Shown here piece by piece: positions 51,306 through 59,881 of a DNA stretch of 64,000 nucleotides; within the stretch, counting starts at the first letter, position 1, and each line of letters opens with the position of its first letter. A model generated the notes under the pieces. That model had not been told where the DNA came from. It saw only the letters and a program-made list of their open reading frames with translations, and made no database searches. The position numbers and the translations under genes were made by a program. The DNA comes from an uncultured Acetatifactor sp. (GTDB lineage Bacteria; Bacillota; Clostridia; Lachnospirales; Lachnospiraceae), in assembly GCA_934433135.1 (NCBI GenBank), contig CAKRZO010000002.1, positions 248,001 to 312,000 of the forward strand, written 5' to 3'.

Positions 51306-51490
51306 GTAACAGTTCAGACGCGCCATTCGCAAAACCGCGCTTTCAGCACTTTTCCGCTGCTTCGCAGCTATTTGTCGCATCTGTAAGATGCGATGCTCAT
51401 ATAACTTGGCGCTAAGCTCAATCATTCCTGCAGACAGATTTTCATGCAAGCATGAAATCTGTCCACAAGAATGATTGTCTGAACTGTTAC
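51306..51490. repeat. Dispersed inverted-repeat element, copy B (most complete)
   Basis: GTAACAGTTCAGAC (51306-51319) and GTCTGAACTGTTAC (51477-51490) are perfect 14-base terminal inverted repeats bounding 185 bases. The interior has GCGCCATTCGCAAAACCGCG, GCTGCTTCGCAGC, CGCATCTGTAAGATGCG and TTTCATGCAAGCATGAAA, all small palindromes. No coding capacity; it looks like a MITE or a REP-like element. Confidence 0.8.
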
Positions 51491-51529
51491 TGCACAAAAA
51501 AACGAAAAAAAATGTTTTAAAAAAAAGTC

Positions 51530-51558
51530 TAGACAGATAAGCTATTTTATGATATTAT
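51530..51558 (+). promoter_or_regulatory. Promoter of tRNA-Arg
   Basis: TAGACA (51530-51535), 17 bases, TATTAT (51553-51558). Confidence 0.6.
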
Positions 51559-51590
51559 AGTCAGGGTAATGTAATAAGTTTGTAACATTT

Positions 51591-51662
51591 GCATCCGTAG
51601 TCTAATGGATAGAACGAAGGCCTCCGACGCCTTTAATGCAGGTTCGATTCCTGTCGGATGCA
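51591..51662 (+). tRNA. tRNA-Arg(CCG)
   Basis: 72-base tRNA: acceptor GCATCCG/CGGATGC with A73, anticodon stem AAGGC/GCCTT, loop CTCCGAC (anticodon CCG, codon CGG), T-loop TTCGATT. CCA is not encoded. It is flanked by perfect 14-base complementary arms. Confidence 0.93.
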
Positions 51663-51664
51663 TT

Positions 51665-51692
51665 TTACATTACCCTGATTTTTTTTATTTTC
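51665..51692 (+). terminator. Terminator of tRNA-Arg using an arm upstream of the tRNA
   Basis: TTACATTACCCTGA (51665-51678) is followed by a T-run but has no local partner. It is the exact complement of TCAGGGTAATGTAA at 51561-51574, before the tRNA. The stem would enclose the whole tRNA. Confidence 0.6.
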
Positions 51693-51769
51693 TTTATGGA
51701 GGGAAGTTTCTTAAGTCAGACAAGTAGGATGGATTTCAGCAAAGGGATTTACAGAGGAAGGTGTTGTTT

Positions 51770-53017
51770 ATGAGGAAAGACAAATTGCAAAATCTGGCAG
51801 ATATTCTTAAGAAGTACGGAAAAATTATACTCCCTGTAGTATTGATTGCAGTGGTGGCAACTGTGGTTGTTCTGATTCTGGATGGCGGTCAGTCTGATAA
51901 AGGAGCAGAACCCCTTGTGCCGGAGAGCCTGCTTTCCGAAAGCGTTGCAACAGATGTCAGTAGCGGAGAAGAATCAGGGCAGATTCCGGAAGTTCCCCTG
52001 GAAGAGAATGAGGAAGGTTCTTTGTACACATTGATGTGTGTGTATTATAATGCACTTGCGACTGGAGATGTAGAGACGATTCAATCCATCAGCAATTATG
52101 TGAATGATACCGATGTGATACGGATCCAGGAACTGAGTAAGTATATTGATCTGTATCCTGTCATTCAGATTTATAAAAAGCCGGGACCGGTTGACGGTTC
52201 CTGGATTGCGTATGTATATACGAAAGTAGAATTTTCCGGATATGATATCGAGGTTCCGGGTTTGCAGACATTTTATGTATGCACTGATGCCAATGGAGAA
52301 TTGTATCTGAACGAAGGAGAGACCTCGGAAGAGGTTTTGAATTACATTACAACAGTAAGCTTGCAGGATGATGTAGTGGAATTGAATAACCGTGTAAATG
52401 CGGAATATGATGAAGTGCGTCTGAATCATGCGAAACTGGCGGATTATATCAATGAATTGCAACTGGAAATCAGTCGCTCTACGGGGGAGGCAATTGCTGC
52501 ACAGGTTGCCGGAAACAGCGAAGCGCAGAGTAGTGAGAATTCGCAGGAGAGCGGAGAGAATACGCAAGGCGGCGGAGAGCAGCCCGCAGATCAACCGGCA
52601 GATGCTTCCGGAGAAAGTATTCTGACTGCTACTGTTACAACGACAGTGAACGTGCGTGTATCCGACAGTGAATTATCCGACAAGATCGGAAAATTGACCG
52701 GCGGTAGTCAGGTACAGGTCTATGAGCAGCGGATTAACGGATGGAGCCATATTTCCTATAATGGTCAGGATGGTTATGTAAAATCACAGTATCTTGCTAT
52801 AGCAGGTCAGGAAAGTGAAGGTGAAAGCAGTCAGAGCGGAACCAGAAAATCCGCGACGACAAATGTCAAAATCCGGAGCAGTGCAAGTGCTACGTCCGAG
52901 CAGCTGGGAATGGTAATCGGCGGTGATTCCGTAGAAGTGCTGTCAGAGTCCGGAGAATGGAGCCAGATTCGTTATAACGGCATTACAGGGTATGTAAAAT
53001 CAGAATATCTGCAGTAA
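51770..53017 (+). CDS. Membrane-anchored protein with two bacterial SH3 domains
   Basis: The 415-residue product has a short cytosolic start, one membrane helix (about 22-41) and an extracellular helical/alpha-beta region (about 85-235). A Gln/Ser/Glu-rich linker leads to two SH3b domains (ATVTTTVNVRVSDSELSDKI, GYVKSQYL; and TTNVKIRSSASATSEQLGMV, GYVKSEYLQ). SH3b domains usually bind peptidoglycan. No catalytic domain is recognised, so it is probably a cell-wall-binding or sensing protein. ATG 51770 was chosen for AGAGGAAGG upstream. Confidence 0.82.
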   Translation: MRKDKLQNLADILKKYGKIILPVVLIAVVATVVVLILDGGQSDKGAEPLVPESLLSESVATDVSSGEESGQIPEVPLEENEEGSLYTLMCVYYNALATGDVETIQSISNYVNDTDVIRIQELSKYIDLYPVIQIYKKPGPVDGSWIAYVYTKVEFSGYDIEVPGLQTFYVCTDANGELYLNEGETSEEVLNYITTVSLQDDVVELNNRVNAEYDEVRLNHAKLADYINELQLEISRSTGEAIAAQVAGNSEAQSSENSQESGENTQGGGEQPADQPADASGESILTATVTTTVNVRVSDSELSDKIGKLTGGSQVQVYEQRINGWSHISYNGQDGYVKSQYLAIAGQESEGESSQSGTRKSATTNVKIRSSASATSEQLGMVIGGDSVEVLSESGEWSQIRYNGITGYVKSEYLQ

Positions 53018-53057
53018 ACGTGTTTTTACGAAAATAGGGGAAAAGAGGATAAGAAAG

Positions 53058-53088
53058 AGCGGTACAGTTTAAGCTGTGCCGCTTTTCT
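53058..53088. terminator. Terminator shared by the SH3 protein and the activase gene
   Basis: AGCGGTACAG (53058-53067) pairs with CTGTGCCGCT (53074-53083), followed by TTTC. The stop codon of the convergent activase gene lies in the loop. Confidence 0.7.
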
Positions 53089-53902
53089 CATACCGTTTAG
53101 GTTGAAAAATTTCATTTAATTCTTTCATCTTTTCTTTGGATGGAATATTGAATGATGACATGTTCATTCCAAGTGCATTATATTTATGTTCTCCCATTTT
53201 ATGATATGGCAAAAGTTCAATTGCAGGAAGTTTATACGGCGCAAGAAAATGTCTAATACGATTCATTTCTTCAATTGAATCATTAACAGTTGGAATAACA
53301 GGTATTCTTATCGAAACATTCGCCTTGCATTCTAAGAGTTTCCGGAGGTTATTTAAAATCAATTTATTTGATACACCGGTAAATTCCTTATGTACATCGT
53401 TATTAAATGCTTTGATATCGTATAAAAATAAATCAGTGTGTGGAAGTGTTCGCTCAAAACTTTCCCATGGAATAAATCCTGCCGTGTCGACAGCGGTATG
53501 TATGCCCGCATCTTCACATTTCTCTAAAATTTCACACAGAAAATCAATTTGCAGCATACATTCGCCACCCGAAAAAGTAACGCCGCCATTTGATGTTTCA
53601 TAAAAAGGTCTGTCTTTTTGTATAATACTGAAAACTTCTTCAACGGTATATTCTTTTCCACAGATTTGTTTTGCGTCATTGAAGCAGATAAAACTGGTAT
53701 CTTTTTCGGTTATGCCTTTACATCTGCCGCATCCGGTGCATTTGTCTTTATAAAAAATTATCTGAGGCTTTAATGACTGGCTTTCGGGATTGTGACACCA
53801 TTTGCATTTTAAGTTACACCCTTTGAAAAATACAGTGGTTCGTATTCCGGGACCATCGACAAACGAATTTCTCTGAATATCAAAAATGACAGCTGTACCC
53901 AT
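53069..53902 (-). CDS. Glycyl radical enzyme activase (radical SAM)
   Basis: The 277-residue radical SAM protein abstracts hydrogen from the glycine of its partner enzyme. It has VDGPGIRTTVFFKGCN, the cluster CNLKCKWC (Cys29, 33, 36), a reduced ferredoxin-like insertion with five Cys (CTGCGRC plus Cys73 and Cys81), and the SAM motif SGGECMLQ. Most eliminase activases have eight Cys in this insertion, so at most one auxiliary cluster is likely. The ATG at 53902 has a perfect AGGAGGT site; a longer frame would run into the upstream gene. It lies 13 bases after the glycyl radical enzyme gene. Confidence 0.93.
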   Translation of the reverse strand: MGTAVIFDIQRNSFVDGPGIRTTVFFKGCNLKCKWCHNPESQSLKPQIIFYKDKCTGCGRCKGITEKDTSFICFNDAKQICGKEYTVEEVFSIIQKDRPFYETSNGGVTFSGGECMLQIDFLCEILEKCEDAGIHTAVDTAGFIPWESFERTLPHTDLFLYDIKAFNNDVHKEFTGVSNKLILNNLRKLLECKANVSIRIPVIPTVNDSIEEMNRIRHFLAPYKLPAIELLPYHKMGEHKYNALGMNMSSFNIPSKEKMKELNEIFQPKRYEKSGTA

Positions 53903-53915
53903 GATTAAACACCTC

Positions 53916-56039
53916 CTATCTTGTATGTGCGGTTCTTTGTATAATTTCATCCTGCAACCCTTCATTTAAAAATACGAAATAGTCAGAAAATCCGGAAACT
54001 CTTACACGTAAGTTTCTGTATTTATCAGGAGAGCTCTTTGCGTTTATTAAATCTTTCTTTGAAACATATGTAAGCTGAAAATGTGTTCCACCCATTTTAA
54101 AATATGCTTCAAACAAGCATACTAACTTTTCAAAGTTTTCATCATTTTTAACTAGTTGCTCATCCAGCAGAATGTTTGTAACACTCGGACCTGTTAAAAT
54201 GGAGTAGGGGTCGCATTTTGCAACCGAGGACAATAATGCTGTAAGCCCATTCCTGTCTTTACCTTCCGACTGTCCGATTCCAAAGCTTATCATATCACCA
54301 TCAAATCTTCCGTCCGGTGTGGCTTTTGTATGATCACCGAAAAATTTATGGTGTTGATTATAACCGATAAGATTTCCGAAAAGGAGCTTTTTTCTCAAAT
54401 AATTATTACCGTCATTCCACTTATCAAGGCTTTTAAAGAACCTGTGCGCTATATCATTCGAGCAATCATCATCATTACCAAAGAACATTCCGTTTTTTAA
54501 AATGTATTCTCTCAAATTTTCAAATCCTGTCCAATTGTTTTTCAGTGCATCAATTAATTGTTTCATTGTAATTTGTTTTTCATCAAAAACCAACTGTTTT
54601 GTCACAGAAAGAGAGTCTATTACATTTGATATGCCTATAAGCAGCCCGACAGCAATATATGTGTCTGTTCCCCCCTGGGTAACACTTTTTGCATTTTCTG
54701 TACAGCCGTCAATAAACATGTTACTCACCAAATTACAGTCGCGGCTGCGTATGGTTTGAAATCCCCTGCCGATTTTGTCAGCTTTCCGTAAATCATTAAA
54801 CAGTTCTTCCTGGAATATATTATAAAACGCATCAAATGTTTGAACCGTTATAATATCGTCACTTCGTCCAAAGAATGTATTTTGGATGCATCGAACAATA
54901 TTCATCGGGTCAAATCCAAAAACAATACCGCCGGGAAGTGCAATCTCATTGCAGCCGATCATTGTGTAATTCACGGCTTTTTTATATGAGAATCCGGTAT
55001 ATTTCATTAAGCCGTTTATTCGGGGCTCATCATTAACAAATGCAATGCGCTTGTTCGGATCTTTTCTCTCACAATCCATCATATAATGCAGCACCTCATG
55101 CGGTGTTTTGGGTGTCCAGCGGAGTGAGATTTGCGGTATCCATGTTGGTAACTCCATAAGAGATTCAACGATTAATTTCGATAATTCATTAAAACCGTCT
55201 TCGCCATTTTCAAGATACCCGCCGACACAAAAGTGCGATTCGCCGCCGCGGTAAAATCTGTCGGAAGAAATATGTATTCTCGCTTGCAGCATTAAGAATA
55301 ATTCCTGCAAATATTCGGTCGCTTCCTCCTTGGTGAGAATTCTGTTTTCTATGTCTTTTTTGTAATACGGATATAAATATCGGTCGATTAATCCAATACT
55401 GTCCGGAATGAAACCGTAACAAACATATAGTGACAAAATTGCCTCATAAAAGTTGCTTGCAGGGTTTTTCGGTACAATTTTAAGCGATCGAGACAATTTC
55501 TCCAGATTTTTCTTATACTTTTTATTTGATATGGTTTTAGAAAAACTCAGCGCTTTTTCAGAGCATTTATCCGCCCAATCAACCAAAGCATCACATATAT
55601 CGGATTGAGTTTCTAAAAATTGAATTGCTTCGGCATTATCCTTGTGATTTTCTATCGATTTTCTTATTTTTGCTTTAATGCCAACTATACCACTGTTGAT
55701 TAGTTTTCCAAAATCTCCCGCTGAATGCTGCCACTCGAATGTGAGCAGATTATCGACAGGTTGGTTATAGAAATTATCCCAAGCTATTTTGAAGTTTTTA
55801 TGCCCGGGTCGCCCGAAAATATCGCCCTCCACACTGCCATCAAAGGTAATTAAGCCTGTAAAGCATGATTCGGCAACAATCAAAGGTTCTTGATTTCTTA
55901 TATATTCACAAACTCTTTTTGCAGACATTTTTATCGGTTGCAAAAACAAGTCACACCGGTTATATTCTGTTTTTACCGGATAAACATACATTTCACCTAA
56001 AACAGTTTTCTTAACCAATTTTTCGATTCTCTCATTCAT
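53916..56039 (-). CDS. Glycyl radical enzyme, short uncharacterised type
   Basis: The 707-residue protein is shorter than typical eliminases (about 780-850). The glycine-radical loop is VRVSGFSDYF with Gly683. The active-site thiyl Cys363 is in MIGCNEIALPG, with Glu365 two residues on, as in dehydratase- and lyase-type members (GCxE). It is therefore a C-O, C-N or C-S bond-cleaving type rather than pyruvate formate-lyase, which has adjacent Cys residues. I cannot match it to choline, glycerol, propanediol, hydroxyproline or isethionate enzymes, which have GCVE. No microcompartment genes are near. RBS GGGAGGAC. Substrate unknown. Confidence 0.88.
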   Translation of the reverse strand: MNERIEKLVKKTVLGEMYVYPVKTEYNRCDLFLQPIKMSAKRVCEYIRNQEPLIVAESCFTGLITFDGSVEGDIFGRPGHKNFKIAWDNFYNQPVDNLLTFEWQHSAGDFGKLINSGIVGIKAKIRKSIENHKDNAEAIQFLETQSDICDALVDWADKCSEKALSFSKTISNKKYKKNLEKLSRSLKIVPKNPASNFYEAILSLYVCYGFIPDSIGLIDRYLYPYYKKDIENRILTKEEATEYLQELFLMLQARIHISSDRFYRGGESHFCVGGYLENGEDGFNELSKLIVESLMELPTWIPQISLRWTPKTPHEVLHYMMDCERKDPNKRIAFVNDEPRINGLMKYTGFSYKKAVNYTMIGCNEIALPGGIVFGFDPMNIVRCIQNTFFGRSDDIITVQTFDAFYNIFQEELFNDLRKADKIGRGFQTIRSRDCNLVSNMFIDGCTENAKSVTQGGTDTYIAVGLLIGISNVIDSLSVTKQLVFDEKQITMKQLIDALKNNWTGFENLREYILKNGMFFGNDDDCSNDIAHRFFKSLDKWNDGNNYLRKKLLFGNLIGYNQHHKFFGDHTKATPDGRFDGDMISFGIGQSEGKDRNGLTALLSSVAKCDPYSILTGPSVTNILLDEQLVKNDENFEKLVCLFEAYFKMGGTHFQLTYVSKKDLINAKSSPDKYRNLRVRVSGFSDYFVFLNEGLQDEIIQRTAHTR

Positions 56040-56057
56040 TTCGTTTGTCCTCCCACA

Positions 56058-56789
56058 TCACCTGATTGAGTATCCACCGTCAAAAATAACGGTTTCCCCA
56101 CAGATCATCTTTGCCTTGTCATCCAGAAGATACATTGCAAGATTCGCAATTTCATCTATTGTTACATAACGTCCGTAAGGTATTCTGTCATGTTTTATGG
56201 AATCTCCTTTGTGCCAGTTGTTCATTTCGGTTGCAACTGGTCCCGGTGCAATTCCGTTTATGGTTATCCCATCAGGTGCAAACATTTTGCCCCAGCCGCG
56301 TGTCAGCCCTGTTGCGAGGACTTTAGAACCTCCGTATGCACCGTAAATCGGCTCTTCACCTGCTACCGATGTAATGTTTAATATATTGCCTTTTATATTG
56401 TTTTTAAGCATATAATTAACAACAGCTTGCATAGTGAAAAATACTGCACTTGAGTTAACATTTATAACATCCTGCCATTCCTTTACCGTTGTTTTTAAAA
56501 GACTGTTTCTGTCCCATTCGCTTCTCTGTGCAAAAACTCCGGCATTATTTACCACAATATCCAGTCCACCAAGTATCTCAGCAGTTTGCTTTATTTTTTC
56601 GTTTGCTTTATCGAATTCCGCAGCGTCCCAAACCATAGGGAATACATTTTTACCAAGCTCTTGTGCAACGAACTCAAGCGTTTGAAGATTACGCCCCGTT
56701 ATAACAACAGTACAGCCGTTTTGAGATAGTTTTTTTGCAATGGCATATCCGATTCCCCTGCTTGCACCTGTAACCAAAGCCTTTCTCAT
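56058..56789 (-). CDS. Short-chain dehydrogenase/reductase of the glycyl radical cassette
   Basis: The 243-residue SDR has TGASRGIG, NNAG, ITSVAGEE (Ser) and YGAYGGSK (Tyr-x3-Lys), all catalytic residues present. It is first in the three-gene unit and ends 18 bases before the glycyl radical enzyme. It probably makes that enzyme's substrate by oxidation of an alcohol, or reduces its carbonyl product. ATG 56789 was chosen since AGGAGG is ten bases upstream; an in-frame GTG (56798) is too close to it. Confidence 0.9.
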   Translation of the reverse strand: MRKALVTGASRGIGYAIAKKLSQNGCTVVITGRNLQTLEFVAQELGKNVFPMVWDAAEFDKANEKIKQTAEILGGLDIVVNNAGVFAQRSEWDRNSLLKTTVKEWQDVINVNSSAVFFTMQAVVNYMLKNNIKGNILNITSVAGEEPIYGAYGGSKVLATGLTRGWGKMFAPDGITINGIAPGPVATEMNNWHKGDSIKHDRIPYGRYVTIDEIANLAMYLLDDKAKMICGETVIFDGGYSIR

Positions 56790-56823
56790 TTTATTCACAC
56801 CTCCTATAATATCTTTATGTTAA

Positions 56824-56851
56824 TTATATAACAGATTTGAAGGTTGTAAAT
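56824..56851 (-). promoter_or_regulatory. Promoter of the glycyl radical cassette
   Basis: On the minus strand TTTACA (56851-56846), 16 bases, TATAAT (56829-56824), 35 bases before the SDR start. It abuts the putative AraC half-site at 56852. Confidence 0.6.
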
Positions 56852-56879
56852 GTTTGAAAAAAATGAATTTGTTTGAAAC
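56852..56879. promoter_or_regulatory. Putative AraC-type operator: two direct half-sites
   Basis: TGTTTGAAA occurs at 56852-56860 and again at 56871-56879, 19 bases apart (about two helical turns). They lie between the divergent promoters and next to the -35 of the enzyme operon, the layout of an AraC-type activator site. Confidence 0.6.
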
Positions 56880-56890
56880 GGATATTTTTA

Positions 56891-56919
56891 TTGAAATACT
56901 GAAAAATATATGATATAAC
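56891..56919 (+). promoter_or_regulatory. Promoter of the AraC gene
   Basis: TTGAAA (56891-56896), 17 bases, TATAAC (56914-56919). Confidence 0.6.
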
Positions 56920-56944
56920 AAAATCAAAAAAGGAAAAGAGAAGA

Positions 56945-57760
56945 ATGCAAACTGAAATAATGGTATATACACATGACGCGGTGTTTTTTTGTGATACACT
57001 GACAGGCAGTACTCCTTATCTTTCCAATAAACCCAGAAATCACGATAGTTTTGCTTTTGTTACAGACGGAATTCTTGGATATGAAAAACAAGGAAAGATT
57101 GTTCAGATAAAAAAGGGACAGGTTGCATATATAGCAAAGGGTTCTATTGATAAAAGCAGCGCATACGGATGCGGTGTAGTTTCATATATTGCTGTAAATT
57201 TTAATTTTGATACAAGCCCGACTTCATCAAACCATAACCTGCCGTTTGACACTGTTTGTTCAGGAAAAAATGCATATCGCTACGAGAAATTATTTCAGGA
57301 AGCGGTTAATGAGTATAGTTTGGGTTTGCCCGGCTCCCGAATGATATGCAATGGAATTTTATGCCAGATAATTGGTCAGCTTTACAATGACCTTGTTTTC
57401 GAGGATATTAATTATAAAATGGCAAATAAAATTGAAATTGCCCTTGATTATTTAAACCGAAATTATAGCCGTTCCGATTTGAAAATTAAAGAATTGGCAG
57501 AAATAACAGGAATTAGCGAAAAGCATTTCAGACGCATTTTTTACGATGTATATAAAAAGAATCCGCATGAATTTTTAAAGTATTTTCGCTTGAATAAAGC
57601 AGAATTGTTAATTTTGAATACTTCAAAACAGATTTCAGAGATTGCATTTCAATGCGGTTTTTCAGATGTGTACTCATTCAGTCATTGCTTCAAAAAGAAC
57701 TATGGGGTTTCACCAACGGATTACAGAAAAACTCAGGCAGGGTGGGATCAGATCTTTTGA
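56945..57760 (+). CDS. AraC-family regulator of the glycyl radical cassette
   Basis: The 271-residue protein has an N-terminal cupin-like sensor (GILGYEKQGKIVQIKKGQVA) and a C-terminal double helix-turn-helix (IKELAEITGISEKHFRRIFY, FSDVYSFSHCFKKNYGVSP). It is divergent from the SDR-enzyme-activase operon with direct half-sites between them, so it very likely activates that operon in response to its substrate. Like the cassette it is more AT-rich in third positions than the surrounding genes. Confidence 0.9.
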   Translation: MQTEIMVYTHDAVFFCDTLTGSTPYLSNKPRNHDSFAFVTDGILGYEKQGKIVQIKKGQVAYIAKGSIDKSSAYGCGVVSYIAVNFNFDTSPTSSNHNLPFDTVCSGKNAYRYEKLFQEAVNEYSLGLPGSRMICNGILCQIIGQLYNDLVFEDINYKMANKIEIALDYLNRNYSRSDLKIKELAEITGISEKHFRRIFYDVYKKNPHEFLKYFRLNKAELLILNTSKQISEIAFQCGFSDVYSFSHCFKKNYGVSPTDYRKTQAGWDQIF

Positions 57761-57858
57761 CACGGTAATCATTTGTACAAATTATGTATAAAAGAAAGCA
57801 GAACGGCACATACTGAATTCAAAAAGGCTGTATTTGTAAAGGAAGGAAGAAGTGCTGT

Positions 57859-58290
57859 ATGAAAAGAGAAGAAATGAGAGTTTACCAGGAGATTCAGAGG
57901 AATGCAAGAACTGCCGTTATGGTGATTGACACCGTAGCAGATAAAGTTTATGACAGGGATCTGTCTGCATATTTGTCCAGGCAGTCACTGGAGTATTCCG
58001 GACTGCAGAACCAGGCGACGGAAAAGCTGTTGGAGTGCGGGATGGAACCGGTTCAGTCCAATCACTTATCGGAAATGGCTTTAAAAAGCAGTCTGCATTA
58101 TAATACATTATTAAATAACAGCACAAGCCGTATCGCAGAGCTTATGATGAAAGAAAGTAGTGCCGGAATGGTGGCAATGAACAAGGTACTGAATCATAAT
58201 GAAGAAGCTGCTGAATCGTCTGTTGCATTGGCCCATAGACTCCTTGAACTGCAGGAGGGAAGTATAGAACACTTAAAAAAGTTCTTGTGA
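57859..58290 (+). CDS. Hypothetical all-helical protein
   Basis: The 143-residue protein has no membrane segment or signal peptide and reads as four amphipathic helices (RVYQEIQRNARTAVMVIDTV, DLSAYLSRQSLEYSGLQNQA, SLHYNTLLNNSTSRIAELMM, NEEAAESSVALAHRLLELQE), reminiscent of ferritin-like or DUF2383-type bundles. It lacks a clear ExxH metal pair, so a metal role is doubtful. An AAGGAAGGAAG site precedes the ATG. It sits 66 bases before gdhA, which has its own promoter. Confidence 0.65.
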   Translation: MKREEMRVYQEIQRNARTAVMVIDTVADKVYDRDLSAYLSRQSLEYSGLQNQATEKLLECGMEPVQSNHLSEMALKSSLHYNTLLNNSTSRIAELMMKESSAGMVAMNKVLNHNEEAAESSVALAHRLLELQEGSIEHLKKFL

Positions 58291-58313
58291 AAAAACAAAA
58301 AATGCTATATAAT
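58285..58313 (+). promoter_or_regulatory. Promoter of gdhA
   Basis: TTGTGA (58285-58290), 17 bases, TATAAT (58308-58313). Confidence 0.65.
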
Positions 58314-58356
58314 AAAACAGAATTATTTTTGATTATTTATGCAGGAGGACTTATTT

Positions 58357-59691
58357 ATGTCATATGTAGATGAGGTATTGGATCTGGTGGTTGCAAAGAA
58401 CCCGGCACAGCCGGAATTTCACCAGGCAGTAAAGGAAGTACTGGAATCTCTTCGTGTCGTAATTGAAGCTAATGAAGAGGCATACAGAAGAGATGCTCTT
58501 TTGGAGAGACTGGTAACACCGGAGAGACAGATTCTGTTCCGTGTTCCGTGGGTAGACGACAAGGGACAGGTACAGGTAAATAACGGATTCCGTGTTCAGT
58601 TCAATTCCGCAATCGGACCTTATAAGGGGGGATTAAGACTGCATCCTTCCGTTAATCTGGGAATTATTAAATTCCTTGGTTTTGAACAGGTATTTAAGAA
58701 TTCACTTACCAGTCTTCCCATCGGCGGCGGCAAAGGCGGATCGGATTTTGATCCCAAGGGAAAATCGGACAGAGAAGTAATGGCTTTCTGTCAGAGCTTT
58801 ATGAACGAATTATATAAGCATATCGGAGCAGACACCGATGTGCCTGCAGGAGATATCGGTACCGGTGCAAGAGAAATCGGGTACATGTATGGTCAGTATA
58901 AGCGCCTGACAGGTCTTTATGAAGGCGTTCTGACCGGAAAGGGACTGTCCTACGGCGGATCCTTAGCAAGAAAGGAAGCTACCGGTTACGGACTTCTGTA
59001 CTTAACGGAAGAAATGTTAAAGTGCAACGGAAGTGATATCAAAGGAAAGACCGTTGCAGTTTCCGGTGCCGGAAATGTTGCTATTTATGCCTGTGAGAAG
59101 GCACAGCAGCTCGGTGCCAAAGTGGTTACGGTATCTGATTCTACCGGCTGGATTTACGACCCGGAAGGAATTGATATTGCATTGCTGCAGGACGTAAAAG
59201 AAGTTAAGAGGGCAAGATTGACCGAGTATGCAGCAGCAAGACCAAGTGCCGTATATCATGAAGGAAAAGGTGTATGGAGCGTAAAATGTGATGTGGCACT
59301 TCCTTGCGCAACACAGAACGAACTGAATCTGGAAGATGCGAAGATGCTGGTTGCCAACGGCTGTAAGGCAGTTGCAGAAGGTGCTAACATGCCTACCACA
59401 TTGGAAGCAACCAAGTATTTCCAGGAGAATGGTGTTCTGTTCTGCCCAGGAAAAGCTGCAAATGCCGGCGGCGTTGCAACTTCTGCACTGGAAATGAGCC
59501 AGAACAGTGAAAGACTCAGCTGGACATTTGAAGAAGTGGATCAGAAGCTTAAGACAATCATGGTTAACATTTTCCACAATCTGGACAAGGCTGCAAAACA
59601 GTACGGACTGGAAGGCAATTATGTGGCAGGCGCTAATATAGCCGGATTTTTGAAGGTTGCTGACGCTATGACCGCACAGGGAATTGTATAG
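58357..59691 (+). CDS. gdhA: NADP-type glutamate dehydrogenase
   Basis: The 444-residue protein makes glutamate from 2-oxoglutarate and ammonia. It has GPYKGGLRLHPSVNLGIIKF with the substrate-binding Lys, SLPIGGGKGG with the catalytic region, DVPAGDIGTG and the nucleotide loop VSGAGNVAIY. Length fits the hexameric 445-residue class used for assimilation. ATG 58357 was chosen for the AGGAGG site; the longer frame overlaps it. Followed by a long terminator. Confidence 0.96.
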   Translation: MSYVDEVLDLVVAKNPAQPEFHQAVKEVLESLRVVIEANEEAYRRDALLERLVTPERQILFRVPWVDDKGQVQVNNGFRVQFNSAIGPYKGGLRLHPSVNLGIIKFLGFEQVFKNSLTSLPIGGGKGGSDFDPKGKSDREVMAFCQSFMNELYKHIGADTDVPAGDIGTGAREIGYMYGQYKRLTGLYEGVLTGKGLSYGGSLARKEATGYGLLYLTEEMLKCNGSDIKGKTVAVSGAGNVAIYACEKAQQLGAKVVTVSDSTGWIYDPEGIDIALLQDVKEVKRARLTEYAAARPSAVYHEGKGVWSVKCDVALPCATQNELNLEDAKMLVANGCKAVAEGANMPTTLEATKYFQENGVLFCPGKAANAGGVATSALEMSQNSERLSWTFEEVDQKLKTIMVNIFHNLDKAAKQYGLEGNYVAGANIAGFLKVADAMTAQGIV

Positions 59692-59805
59692 AAAATTTAT
59701 TTGTGGTATGAAACGTTTCATCAGATCTGTTTTTACTGTTAGTTTTACCTGAGGTTCTATCTCAACTTTAGTTTTACATTAATGAAAAGCTATTATTCAA
59801 AAGGA

Positions 59806-59864
59806 AAAGAGTGACTGTCTTATGGGCATCCGGAAATTGCCGGTAAGACGACCACTCTTTCTTA
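59806..59864 (+). terminator. Extended terminator hairpin after gdhA
   Basis: AAAGAGTG (59806-59813) pairs with CACTCTTT (59853-59860), with inner GTCTTA/TAAGAC and CCGG pairings. The 114 bases between the gdhA stop and the hairpin hold nothing recognisable. Confidence 0.75.
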
Positions 59865-59881
59865 TGTAAACAAGGAGGAAA

